From the NCBI RefSeq assembly GCF_000507145.1, contig NZ_AYTO01000001.1, positions 112,714-176,713 on the forward strand: a DNA stretch of 64,000 bases, in the 5' to 3' direction. The stretch comes from Bacillus tequilensis KCTC 13622. Its GTDB lineage: Bacteria > Bacillota > Bacilli > Bacillales > Bacillaceae. This document shows positions 37,369 through 45,553 of the stretch, piece by piece (positions within the stretch are counted from its first letter, which is position 1; the number at the start of each line of letters is the position of its first letter). The position numbers and the translations under genes are program-made. The notes beneath the pieces were generated by a model. That model saw only the letters and a list, made by a program, of their open reading frames with translations. It did no database searches and had not been told where the DNA came from.

Positions 37369-37396
37369 CAACTATCTGCCTATAGTTGCATAAACT
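37369..37396 (+). promoter_or_regulatory. Probable asnO promoter region with inverted repeat
   Basis: CATAAACT (37389-37396) resembles the sigma-E -10 (CATACAnT), with ACTATCT-like sequence about 13 bases upstream. A perfect 7-base inverted repeat CAACTAT-ctgcct-ATAGTTG (37369-37388) lies exactly between the putative -35 and -10. asnO is a sporulation gene in B. subtilis, so sigma-E control fits, but the -35 match is weak. Confidence 0.35.
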
Positions 37397-37457
37397 TACT
37401 AAGGTGCTGAAAGAAACGAAATTGTGGCGAAAGAAACGGGATTGGAGCTGATATCAC

Positions 37458-39302
37458 ATGTGCGGAATTACGGGTTGGGTCGATTTTAAAAAGCAGCTCG
37501 TCCAGGAAAAACAAACGATGTACAGAATGACAGACACTCTTTCCAAACGGGGTCCTGATGATTCTAACGTTTGGGGAGAGCATCATGTTTTATTCGGACA
37601 TAAAAGGCTTGCGGTTGTCGATATTGAAGGCGGGCGCCAGCCGATGGCATGCACCTATAAAGGGGATACGTACACCATTATTTACAACGGTGAGCTGTAT
37701 AACACGGAAGATCTGCGCAAAGAATTGCAGGCGCGGGGCCATCGGTTTGAGCGGACGTCAGATACCGAGGTGCTGCTGCACAGCTACATTGAATGGCAGG
37801 AGGACTGTGTAGATCATCTTAATGGCATATTCGCTTTTGCAGTGTGGGATGAAAAGCGTGATCTGCTGTTTGCCGCGAGAGACCGTCTCGGCGTGAAGCC
37901 GTTTTTTTATACGGAGCAAGGATCTTCTTTTCTCTTCGGGTCAGAAATCAAAGCGATTCTCGCACACCCTGAGGTAAAAGCGCGGGTGGACAGAACAGGG
38001 CTTTCTGAAATTTTCGGGCTCGGACCTTCCAGAACCCCTGGGACCGGCGTATTTAAAGGCATAGAAGAAGTCCGGCCAGCTCATGCGCTTACGTTTTCTA
38101 AAGACGGGCTGAATATGTGGCGTTATTGGAATGTCGAAAGCAAAACACATACGGACAGCTTTGATGACACGGTTGCAAATGTCAGATCGCTGTTTCAGGA
38201 CGCGGTGACGCGGCAGCTTGTGTCTGATGTGCCGGTTTGTACGTTCCTATCCGGCGGACTTGACTCAAGCGCGATTACAGCGATTGCGGCGGGCCATTTT
38301 GAAAAGGAAGGAAAAGCGCCGCTTCATACTTATTCGATTGATTACGAAGAGAACGATAAATTTTTCCAAGCAAGCGCTTTTCAACCGAATGACGATGGGC
38401 CTTGGATTGAAAAAATGACAGAGGCCTTCGGCACGACCCACCACAGATGCATCATCAGCCAACAGGATCTCGTCGATCATTTGGAGGAAGCCGTGCTTGT
38501 CAAAGACTTGCCTGGTATGGCGGATGTCGACTCATCTCTGCTGTGGTTTTGCCGGGAAATCAAAAAGGATTTTGTCGTCAGCCTGTCGGGAGAGTGCGCG
38601 GATGAGATTTTCGGCGGGTACCCGTGGTTCCATATGGCAGACGCTGAGTCGGGCTTTCCGTGGATGAGGTCGACAGAGGAGCGGATCAAGCTGCTTTCTG
38701 ATTCATGGCAGACCAAATTGAATCTCAAAGAATATGTCAATGCCAAATACGAAGAAACCTTGGCGGAAACGCCATTGTTAGACGGAGAAACCGGCGTGGA
38801 CAAAGCAAGAAGGCAGCTGTTCTATTTAAATATGCTTTGGTTTATGACGAACCTTTTGGATCGAAAGGACCGCATGAGCATGGGGGCTAGCCTGGAAGTG
38901 CGGGTGCCGTTTGCCGATCACCGGCTCGTGGAATACGTCTGGAATATTCCGTGGGAAATGAAAATGCATGACGGCCGGGAAAAAGGCATTTTGCGTAAAG
39001 CGCTTGAAGGCATTTTGCCTGATGATATCCTGTATCGCAAAAAAAGCCCATATCCGAAGACACACCACCCGGAATATACAAAAGGCGTCAGCGAATGGCT
39101 GAAAACGATCAGAGGCCAAAAGGACTCCGTGCTCCATACCCTGCTGGACAGAAAACAATTGGATCAGCTTTTAGAAACGGAAGGCTCCTCCTTCAAGGTT
39201 CCGTGGTTCGGACAGCTCATGAAAGGGCCTCAGCTGATCGCCCACCTCGCCCAAATCCATACATGGTTTGAAGCGTACCGCATTGATATTGACGAGAGAT
39301 AG
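37458..39302 (+). CDS. asnO: Glutamine-hydrolysing asparagine synthetase AsnO
   Basis: A 614-residue asparagine synthetase B. After removal of Met, Cys2 (MCGITGW) is the N-terminal nucleophile of the glutamine amidotransferase domain (1-210), which shows RGPDD and YNGELYN motifs. The synthetase domain has the PP-loop SGGLDSSAITAIA near 265 and RVPFADHRLVEY near 490. It makes asparagine and glutamate from aspartate, ATP and glutamine. In B. subtilis AsnO acts in sporulating cells. GGAG stands about ten bases before the ATG, and a palindrome sits in the promoter area. Confidence 0.96.
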   Translation: MCGITGWVDFKKQLVQEKQTMYRMTDTLSKRGPDDSNVWGEHHVLFGHKRLAVVDIEGGRQPMACTYKGDTYTIIYNGELYNTEDLRKELQARGHRFERTSDTEVLLHSYIEWQEDCVDHLNGIFAFAVWDEKRDLLFAARDRLGVKPFFYTEQGSSFLFGSEIKAILAHPEVKARVDRTGLSEIFGLGPSRTPGTGVFKGIEEVRPAHALTFSKDGLNMWRYWNVESKTHTDSFDDTVANVRSLFQDAVTRQLVSDVPVCTFLSGGLDSSAITAIAAGHFEKEGKAPLHTYSIDYEENDKFFQASAFQPNDDGPWIEKMTEAFGTTHHRCIISQQDLVDHLEEAVLVKDLPGMADVDSSLLWFCREIKKDFVVSLSGECADEIFGGYPWFHMADAESGFPWMRSTEERIKLLSDSWQTKLNLKEYVNAKYEETLAETPLLDGETGVDKARRQLFYLNMLWFMTNLLDRKDRMSMGASLEVRVPFADHRLVEYVWNIPWEMKMHDGREKGILRKALEGILPDDILYRKKSPYPKTHHPEYTKGVSEWLKTIRGQKDSVLHTLLDRKQLDQLLETEGSSFKVPWFGQLMKGPQLIAHLAQIHTWFEAYRIDIDER

Positions 39303-39348
39303 GTTCAATGCAAATGTGATGAAAAGCCAGAGATGTATAGATTTAAAT

Positions 39349-39397
39349 AAAAGGATAGATGGGCAGAGAAATATATGCTCTATCTATCTTTTTTTGT
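39349..39397 (+). terminator. Terminator after asnO
   Basis: AAAGGATAGAT and ATCTATCTTTTT, extended inward by GAG/CTC, form a stem ending in a run of seven T. Confidence 0.6.
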
Positions 39398-39430
39398 ACA
39401 ACAGCACGATCGAATTGTCCCCGCGTTCCT

Positions 39431-39910
39431 TCAATAAGAATGAATAGGTTTTAATGTTCTGCCGATAAAACTAGCTGATACCGGGCTTACCTTTAATTCC
39501 CTAGCCCATACAGAAAGTTGACCAATATGGTGAATTTCGTGAGCGATGATATGGTGTAATATTTCGTCTCGCGTATATAAAACACTTTTCTCCCAAGGAA
39601 CGCTTACAAGTTCATCTTTTATTTGATCTGAATATGTTTCTAAAACATCAATTATTTCACTTCGGAATGTATTTGAGAGAGATTTCACTTTATTGAGTGT
39701 TTGATAATCAGCGAACTGAACAGAGATATCTTCTTTTCCTTGGATCGCACGAATCCAACTATATTCCACATCAATAATATGAAAAAGGGTATATAAAATA
39801 TTCTTTACTCCGCCAAGACGGTTTTTAAGTAATTCTTCAGTGGTTAGTTGATGACACCAAGCAAACCATTGATCTCTAACCTGCCAGTTATATTCGAAAA
39901 ATTTTATCAC
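39431..39910 (-). CDS. yizA: DinB/BstA-like four-helix protein YizA
   Basis: A 159-residue helical protein of the DinB-like family. It has the metal-binding pattern of this fold: a His in FHIIDVEYSWIRAI (about residue 50) and two in HIIAHEIHHIGQLSVW (about 125-135). The GTG start at 39910 has TTGGAGTGAG upstream. No enzyme activity is assigned; relatives include bacillithiol-dependent transferases such as BstA. yisT in this window has the same fold. Base composition is AT-rich compared with yisP and asnO. Confidence 0.8.
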   Translation of the reverse strand: MIKFFEYNWQVRDQWFAWCHQLTTEELLKNRLGGVKNILYTLFHIIDVEYSWIRAIQGKEDISVQFADYQTLNKVKSLSNTFRSEIIDVLETYSDQIKDELVSVPWEKSVLYTRDEILHHIIAHEIHHIGQLSVWARELKVSPVSASFIGRTLKPIHSY

Positions 39911-40198
39911 TGAACTCACTCCAATCCTATCATGTATCAAATAACAATTAGCCCTTTTTTCCATGATTCCTCTTTTATTGAAGTAATGATCGAGAAATGT
40001 TTACATTCTATCTGTTGTATAGCATTAAAAATAAAAAAGCATATCTCGTCGATGATTCTGTTCAGACTAGGTATCCGAGGTTTAGCAGCATGCTGCGTAT
40101 GGTTACTTTTACAAAGGAAAAATCGGCATTTTCTTCATATACAATTAAGAAAAAACATACTAGACTTGAAGAAGCAGTGATACATAGGAGTGAGAAAA

Positions 40199-40981
40199 AT
40201 GAAAGAGATAAAAGAAGCTTACCAGCAATGCGGACAGATTGTTGGCGAATACGCGCCAGCCTGTTTCAAAGCATTATCATATCTCCCGCTAAAGCAAAGA
40301 CAAGCCGCTTGGGCAGTATTGTCGTTTTGCCACACGGCGGCCAGTGCAGACGAAAAGGCATTGCCCTCATTTGAAGCTGAGGCTGATCATGTTTACAAAA
40401 GGACAAATAACGGTAATCACCATATATGGAAGGCTTTTGATCATGCGTATCAGACCTTTACATTGGACAGCGAACCTTTTCGGGAGTTTATTGCCGCACA
40501 AAAAGAAGATGCCAAGCCGTATGATGGCCTTGATGAACTGCTCATGTACGCATATCAGACGGGCGGTGCTGCCGGATTGATGCTGCTGCCGATACTGACA
40601 CGCCGCAAACAAGATCAGCTCAAACAAGCAGCCGTCTCTCTCGGCTTGGCCATACAGCTGATTCGCTTCTTAAGTGATCTTGGCTCAGATCAGCAAAAAA
40701 ACCGCATTCCCCGCCAGGTCATGCAGCAATTCGGCTATACAGAGGCTGATCTCCAAAAAGGCACTGTAAATAAAGCGTTCACGATGACGTGGGAGTATAT
40801 CGCTTTTGAAGCGGAAGCCTATCTTGAAGAGTGCCTGGATGCCTTGCCGCTTTTCCCTAAGTATTCGCAAAAGGCGGTGGAAACGGCAGCTCACCTGTAC
40901 CGAGCTGTTTTAGAAAAAATCAGGACTGAGCAGTACAATGTGTTTGAACAGGCGCAGCGAAGCAGAGCGAATTCTGTCTGA
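40199..40981 (+). CDS. yisP: Farnesyl diphosphate phosphatase YisP (squalene synthase fold)
   Basis: A 260-residue all-helical protein of the squalene/phytoene synthase family. The first acidic region (SADEKALPSFEAEAD) is near residue 54 and the second (RFLSDLGSDQQKNRIPRQV) near 165. The B. subtilis protein makes farnesol from farnesyl diphosphate instead of squalene and affects biofilm formation. The ATG at 40199 has TAGGAG upstream; a GTG nine bases earlier overlaps that site. The last 10-15 residues (EQAQRSRANSV) may be altered by a small indel, since another frame runs on into EAERILSER before a stop. The 288 bases upstream (39911-40198) hold only a CATACTAG promoter-like element and a coding-like frame without clear support. 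Confidence 0.9.
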   Translation: MKEIKEAYQQCGQIVGEYAPACFKALSYLPLKQRQAAWAVLSFCHTAASADEKALPSFEAEADHVYKRTNNGNHHIWKAFDHAYQTFTLDSEPFREFIAAQKEDAKPYDGLDELLMYAYQTGGAAGLMLLPILTRRKQDQLKQAAVSLGLAIQLIRFLSDLGSDQQKNRIPRQVMQQFGYTEADLQKGTVNKAFTMTWEYIAFEAEAYLEECLDALPLFPKYSQKAVETAAHLYRAVLEKIRTEQYNVFEQAQRSRANSV

Positions 40982-40991
40982 ACGATAAAAA

Positions 40992-41019
40992 AACACCCGG
41001 CTTTGTTGAGCCGGGTGTT
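40992..41019. terminator. Bidirectional terminator between yisP and yisQ
   Basis: AACACCCGGCT-ttgttg-AGCCGGGTGTT, an 11-base perfect stem, overlaps the yisQ stop codon and follows the yisP stop by ten bases. Confidence 0.8.
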
Positions 41020-42385
41020 ACGCCATACCTTTTTGAATCCAGATACGGGAGCGCCATCTTCTGTACATTAAGATTCCCCGGACCCATTCGTCCGCGATAA
41101 AGGAAATCCAAATGCCGGCAAGGCCGAAACCAAGGTGGATGCCGAACAGATAAGCAAGCGGGAGGCCGATGCCCCACATCGAAATCATTGCCATGTAAAC
41201 CGGGAATTTCGCATCCCCGGCAGCACGCAGGGAGTTAATGATAATGACATTAAACGAGCGGCCCGGTTCAAGGATAATCGTCATGGCTATCAAAAGGCTC
41301 GCAGTCGCAATAATGTCAGGGCTTTGTGTAAAGATGCCGATCAGGTCTTTTGAAAAGATCGTCATTAAAATTGATGTAGCCGCAGCAATTCCGAGGGCCC
41401 AATATAAACTCTTCATGCAGCGCTCATACGCGGCATCAAACTGTTTGCCGCCGATAAAGCGGCCGATTAAAATTTGTGTGCCCTGGCTGATGGCAGTGCC
41501 GAACAGCAAAATAAACATCGTAATATTTTGCGTATACACTTTTGTTGTAAGCGCCTGCGCACCCATGATGGCGATAAAATACGTAACAATCATTTGTGAC
41601 AGGTTGTATGAAAGCTGTTCTCCGGCAGAAGGGATGCCGATTTTCAGCAGCTTGCGCAAGTGGTCTTTATGCATATGAAAGACTTTTTTCAACGACAGCT
41701 TCAGTTGAATGCGTTTGTTGACAATCACAATCATCGCAATTAATCCGATGACGCGGGCGATAGACGTAGACATCGCCACACCGGCAACGCCGAGAACAGG
41801 AAAGCCGAACAAACCGAAAATAACAACAAAGTTTCCGGCGATGTTTAAAATGTTCATGCCGATCGTGACAAACATTGTATCTTTTGTGTAGCCGTAGCTT
41901 TTTAAGATCGCGCTGAATGTCATGATTAAAGCCTGAATAAAGGACAGACCTCCGACAACTTGTAAAAAGACTTTCGCATCAGGCATCAGCTCGTTTGATA
42001 ATCCCATCATATGAAGCAGAGGGACGGCTGCAAAAAAGATGGCGGCGCTGATGGCAAGGCTGATGAAGAAATTGGCGCCGATTGATACATAAGCGACTTC
42101 CACGGCTTCTTTCTTTTTCCGTGACCCTAGAAATTGTGAAATGATAACGGTCGTTCCTGTTGCAATAAAGCTGAACATCACGATAATTAAATTCAAAATC
42201 TGGTTGCTGACGCCGACTGCTGCCACGCTGTTATCCGAGTATTGGCTGAGCATCAGTGTATCGGCATTCCCCATAAACATATATAATGAGACCTCAATAA
42301 AGATTGGCCAAGTAAGCGAAAATAATGAGAACGTTTTGTCAGCGGGTTTTTTCAAAGCGGTTGATTTGAAGACAGCTTGTTTCAT
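41018..42385 (-). CDS. yisQ: MATE-family multidrug/solute efflux protein YisQ
   Basis: A 455-residue membrane protein with 12 hydrophobic segments and the MATE plan: two bundles of six helices, with TLMLSQYSDNSVAAVGVSNQ in the first and a similar arrangement (TKVYTQNITMFILLFGTAISQGTQILIGRFIGG) in the second. These proteins export drugs or metabolites using a Na+ or H+ gradient. It is divergent from the AraC-type regulator yisR across 123 bases, which suggests YisR control. GAAAGGGGTTAG precedes the start. Confidence 0.9.
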   Translation of the reverse strand: MKQAVFKSTALKKPADKTFSLFSLTWPIFIEVSLYMFMGNADTLMLSQYSDNSVAAVGVSNQILNLIIVMFSFIATGTTVIISQFLGSRKKKEAVEVAYVSIGANFFISLAISAAIFFAAVPLLHMMGLSNELMPDAKVFLQVVGGLSFIQALIMTFSAILKSYGYTKDTMFVTIGMNILNIAGNFVVIFGLFGFPVLGVAGVAMSTSIARVIGLIAMIVIVNKRIQLKLSLKKVFHMHKDHLRKLLKIGIPSAGEQLSYNLSQMIVTYFIAIMGAQALTTKVYTQNITMFILLFGTAISQGTQILIGRFIGGKQFDAAYERCMKSLYWALGIAAATSILMTIFSKDLIGIFTQSPDIIATASLLIAMTIILEPGRSFNVIIINSLRAAGDAKFPVYMAMISMWGIGLPLAYLFGIHLGFGLAGIWISFIADEWVRGILMYRRWRSRIWIQKGMA

Positions 42386-42508
42386 TGTGTCTAACCCCTT
42401 TCGTAAATAAAATCAACGTTTTAAAGTGTACCTCCATTTCCTTATAATAAAAAGGGAGAGAAACGAAACTTCTTGCAAAAATCCGACTTAAAAAGGAGGA
42501 TGATCAAC

Positions 42509-43372
42509 ATGCCTCGCATCCTGTTTACAGTCCCGCCTTTTCCTGTATTTATCGCAGCCGGAGAAGGGATGTTTAAAAAGGGAGAAACCCATGTGAAGCG
42601 CGTTTTTTCTGTGTTTGATCTGATTTACGTCAAGCAGGGGACGCTTTATATCACGGAAAATGAAAAATCGTTCTCTGTTGAAGGCGGCGAGTACATCTTG
42701 CTTTCTCCCGGCCTTGAACACTATGGGACGAAGGGCAGTGATGAAGCAACCTTCTATTATTGGCTTCACTTTGATGAACATCGATATGAATTTACGGCAA
42801 AGGGAGGAAGCAATTGGTCTGAGCTTCAGCAGGAAAAAGGGAGCTTTGAGCAGCCGTCCCGCTACGGACTGGCTTTGCCGAGAAAAGGCAAGGTGCAGCG
42901 CCCGCAGTTCATGGCGCAGCAGTTTAAAAGACTGATTGATTACTCGGCGGAAAACTCCGATTTGCCGCTAAGAAAACAAATCTTATTTGAGGAGCTGATG
43001 CTGCATCTTCAAAAGGAGGCGTTTCAAATACCGTCCGCGAAAGAGCGGGTAGCCTGGGAGGCGGCCCAGTACTTACAGGAGCATTATAAAGAAAAAACAA
43101 CAATCAAAGACCTATCGCTCGCCCTTCATTATAACCAGGATTATGTGAGCCGCTGCATGCAGCAGGTGCTCGGTGTCACGCCGGCACAATATACGAATCG
43201 TGTGAGAATGACGGAAGCGAAGCGCCTGCTATCCTCTACAAATGATAAAATGGGCGTCATTGCGGAAACGGTCGGAATGGAAGACCCGACGTACTTTTCA
43301 AAGCTTTTTAAGCAGATAGAAGGCATTTCACCAATTGAATACCGGAAAATTGCCAGCCGAAAAGTTCAATAA
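42509..43372 (+). CDS. yisR: AraC-family transcriptional regulator YisR
   Basis: A 287-residue regulator. An N-terminal cupin-like sensing domain (residues 1-150; FDLIYVKQGTLYITENEKSF, VEGGEYILLSPGLEHYG) is followed by two helix-turn-helix motifs near 190-280 (TIKDLSLALHYNQDYVSRCM ... MGVIAETVGMEDPTYFSKLF). AraC proteins with this cupin usually bind sugars. The ATG at 42509 has AAAAAGGAGGATG upstream. It stands divergent from yisQ. In strain 168 degA and yisS follow this gene; here they do not. Confidence 0.9.
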   Translation: MPRILFTVPPFPVFIAAGEGMFKKGETHVKRVFSVFDLIYVKQGTLYITENEKSFSVEGGEYILLSPGLEHYGTKGSDEATFYYWLHFDEHRYEFTAKGGSNWSELQQEKGSFEQPSRYGLALPRKGKVQRPQFMAQQFKRLIDYSAENSDLPLRKQILFEELMLHLQKEAFQIPSAKERVAWEAAQYLQEHYKEKTTIKDLSLALHYNQDYVSRCMQQVLGVTPAQYTNRVRMTEAKRLLSSTNDKMGVIAETVGMEDPTYFSKLFKQIEGISPIEYRKIASRKVQ

Positions 43373-43389
43373 CCGGACGAGAGGCGGAT

Positions 43390-43486
43390 ATGAAAACAAC
43401 AATCTAGGGCGGCGGGCGTTTTATGGGGCGGAGTGCGAGAAGCTATCGAAGAAAACACGAAAGATCCAATAAAACTTGTCCTGCAC
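43390..43486 (+). pseudogene. Possible remnant of a deleted gene (yisS-like start)
   Basis: GAGGCGGAT is followed by an ATG giving MKTTI, a stop, then GGGRF in frame, which resembles a broken Rossmann N-terminus (GxGR) of a Gfo/Idh-type dehydrogenase. A shifted frame then reads GVREAIEENTKDPIKLVLHK, also protein-like. This sits where I expect degA-yisS in B. subtilis 168, so it may be what is left after a deletion. The reading is short and could be chance. Confidence 0.3.
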
Positions 43487-43517
43487 AAAGGCCTGCTAAT
43501 GAGCGGGCTCTTTTTTT
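43487..43517 (+). terminator. Terminator upstream of the GNAT gene
   Basis: GCCTGCT-aatg-AGCGGGC followed by TCTTTTTTTC. It would end transcription from yisR or from the lost gene(s) downstream of it. Confidence 0.7.
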
Positions 43518-43613
43518 CGGAAAATAGACGTTGTTTTCTTATTGACCATTAACAGGATATGGTGCAATCTGTTCATAGAAATGAGTCGGCTACATGTAAA
43601 TGAGGAGGTCTAT

Positions 43614-44159
43614 ATGAAAAAAATTGAAACCGATCGATTAATATTAAGAAATTTTTCCGTAACAGATGCTCAAGGGTTGTTAGAATATTCGGCTCATCCA
43701 AGAGTGAATTGCTTTCTTGATGACAAAATATCTACGCTAGAAGAAGCTGCCTTGAGAGTTCAAGAAAGAAGCAATGATGACTCTTATATTGCAGTGTGCT
43801 TAAAAGACAGCAATGCTCTAATCGGAGAACTATATTATGTGAAAGAAGAACAAGATACCTATGCTGTTTGCTGGAACTTCAATGCTCGGTTTGAAGGGAA
43901 GGGGTATGCAAGTGAAAGTGTGAAGGCTTTTTTTAAGTATCTCTTTATACAAAAAGGAGCAAGAAGGCTTTATGCATATGTTGAGGATGACAACTACAGG
44001 TCACAAAAATTATGTGAGAGAGCGGGTATGCGTAAAGAAGGTTATTTTCTTGAATTTATTTCATTTACGAAATACGAGGATGGAACACCTAAATATGAAA
44101 ACACTTTCCAATACGCACTGCTAAAGAAGGAATGGATAAAACAACAACACAGTAAATAG
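43614..44159 (+). CDS. GNAT acetyltransferase, RimJ/RimL type
   Basis: A 181-residue acetyltransferase. It has the start common in this class, MKKIETDRLILRNFSVTDAQ, then the acetyl-CoA-binding segment WNFNARFEGKGYASESVKAFF near 95-115 (variant R/Q-x-x-G-x-G/A) and AYVEDDNYRSQKLCERAGMRKEG near 130-152. Such enzymes acetylate ribosomal protein N-termini, antibiotics or small amines. GAGGAGGTCTAT precedes the ATG. The codons are clearly richer in A/T than in yisR or yisT, and I do not remember this gene at this place in strain 168, so it was probably acquired where degA-yisS were lost. Substrate unknown. Confidence 0.85.
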   Translation: MKKIETDRLILRNFSVTDAQGLLEYSAHPRVNCFLDDKISTLEEAALRVQERSNDDSYIAVCLKDSNALIGELYYVKEEQDTYAVCWNFNARFEGKGYASESVKAFFKYLFIQKGARRLYAYVEDDNYRSQKLCERAGMRKEGYFLEFISFTKYEDGTPKYENTFQYALLKKEWIKQQHSK

Positions 44160-44258
44160 AATTGACGAGTGCCTATGATTGTTTATCGGAGCGGTCAGCA
44201 TCATCAATGCGCCTTCTGCACTCCTGCAAACATGCTAATCGATGAAAGCAAGGGCAGG

Positions 44259-44768
44259 TCAGCCTTTGCTTTCATTCTTTTCATATAAATAAAATACATA
44301 ATCAGTAGGCACGCCTGAATGGCCAAGCTGCCTCAGCATGGCGGTCACATTCCCTCTGTGATAAGTGCCGTGATTGACGACATGCTGGATGGTGTCTGCA
44401 TAGGTTGATTCAAGTGTCCCGAGTTTCGGATGCTGCATGGAGAAGGTCTGCTCTAAGTCCGTCTGGCGGCTGAAGAAATCATGATACTGTGGCACCAACT
44501 CGGCGGCGTGCTGTTTAATCGCTGCCATATTACCTTTCGCGGACTCAAATTTGCCTGTGCTGTCTATAATCTCTTGGTAGGCTGATCCGGAAAGAATGTT
44601 CAGCCAAAAGTAGTCAGCTCTGCACATATGAAGCAGCACGTCACTGACAGAAGAAAATACGCTCTTTACTTCTTGATAAGCCGTTTCTTCCGGCAGGTTT
44701 TCGATATGGTGAAAGATTCGCTCGTTTGCCCAAGAATGATAGTCATATAACTGTTTTGCATCAGTCAT
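44259..44768 (-). CDS. yisT: DinB/BstA-like protein YisT
   Basis: A 169-residue helical protein of the DinB fold: [20 protein letters not shown] at the start (typical family opening), [11 protein letters not shown] with the first metal-binding His near 45, and [17 protein letters not shown] with two more near 130-140. Three His in this order usually bind a divalent metal. The ATG at 44768 has AAAGGAGGCA eight bases upstream; the ATG six bases earlier is too close to it. Probably a thiol-dependent transferase or an enzyme of unknown type. Confidence 0.88.
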   Translation of the reverse strand: MTDAKQLYDYHSWANERIFHHIENLPEETAYQEVKSVFSSVSDVLLHMCRADYFWLNILSGSAYQEIIDSTGKFESAKGNMAAIKQHAAELVPQYHDFFSRQTDLEQTFSMQHPKLGTLESTYADTIQHVVNHGTYHRGNVTAMLRQLGHSGVPTDYVFYLYEKNESKG

Positions 44769-44817
44769 CAGCATTGCCTCCTTTTCTAAGACATTCGCTG
44801 TCTCAATTGTTATTCCT

Positions 44818-45429
44818 TCAATTGCTGAAAAGAGACACCGCGAAATACCCTGCTGCAGCCCACATCACCACCGCAGAGCATTTGTTTACGATCTGCATAA
44901 GCCTGCCGCTCGTATCTATTGTCTGAAACAGCCGCCCCGCTATCGCTAGACTGATAAACCAAATCCAAGAGACAGCGATGCAGGCAGCCATAAAGAGCCA
45001 TTTCTCAAGCCCGGAATAGTGGAGCGAGCTCGTGCCGATGACGCCGATCGTGTCCAGAATAGCGTGCGGGTTTAAAAGAGAAACGGCGGCCGCAAACGCA
45101 GCTTGCTTTTTAGCTGTGAACGTATTTTTCTCATTTTGATTTGCTTTCGGACGGCTGTTCCAAGTTATCCAGCCCATATAAAGCAAAAACAAAAATCCCC
45201 CGGCCATCATTATCGTTTCAAAAATAGGCGTTTGCTGCACAATGACTGATACACTCGAAACGGCTAAAACGATTAATAGGGTATCGCAGACGGAAGCGCT
45301 GATCACGGCGGGGAGTGCCAGCCAAATATGCCTTTGCCACGCGCCTTGCTGAAAAATAAATACATTCTGCACCCCCAGCGGCAAAATTAAGCCAAACGCA
45401 AGCACAGCTCCATGAATGATTGCATTCAT
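44818..45429 (-). CDS. yisU: LysE/RhtB-family amino-acid exporter YisU
   Basis: A 203-residue membrane protein with six hydrophobic segments. It starts [29 protein letters not shown], which fits the LysE family (GxxxPLGxQNxFV), and has [16 protein letters not shown] near 125 (family LNPKA/HVYLDT). LysE members export basic or other amino acids. The ATG at 45429 has AAGGGAGTTTT upstream. It is divergent from the MocR-type regulator yisV, as often found for amino-acid exporters. Confidence 0.9.
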   Translation of the reverse strand: MNAIIHGAVLAFGLILPLGVQNVFIFQQGAWQRHIWLALPAVISASVCDTLLIVLAVSSVSVIVQQTPIFETIMMAGGFLFLLYMGWITWNSRPKANQNEKNTFTAKKQAAFAAAVSLLNPHAILDTIGVIGTSSLHYSGLEKWLFMAACIAVSWIWFISLAIAGRLFQTIDTSGRLMQIVNKCSAVVMWAAAGYFAVSLFSN

Positions 45430-45553
45430 GCTGAAAAAACTCCCTTCATATCTGTTTTTTTCAATCATAAGGGAGATTGTTTCCTAAGTCTCCAGCCATT
45501 TGGTTGGGATTAGACCCAGCCAAATGTATAATGTGAAAAAAGGAGGCATGACC

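Noticed and set aside
39997..40374. 125-codon plus-strand frame upstream of and overlapping yisP
   Set aside because: Its first 65 codons look slightly protein-like, but most of the rest runs out of frame through yisP, and there is no ribosome binding site at the ATG. Noted under yisP only.
44221..44275. GAAAGCAAGGGC / GCCTTTGCTTTC inverted repeat at the yisT end as terminator
   Set aside because: The right arm is the last codons of yisT, and neither strand has a T run after the stem. A weak convergent terminator is possible but not supported.
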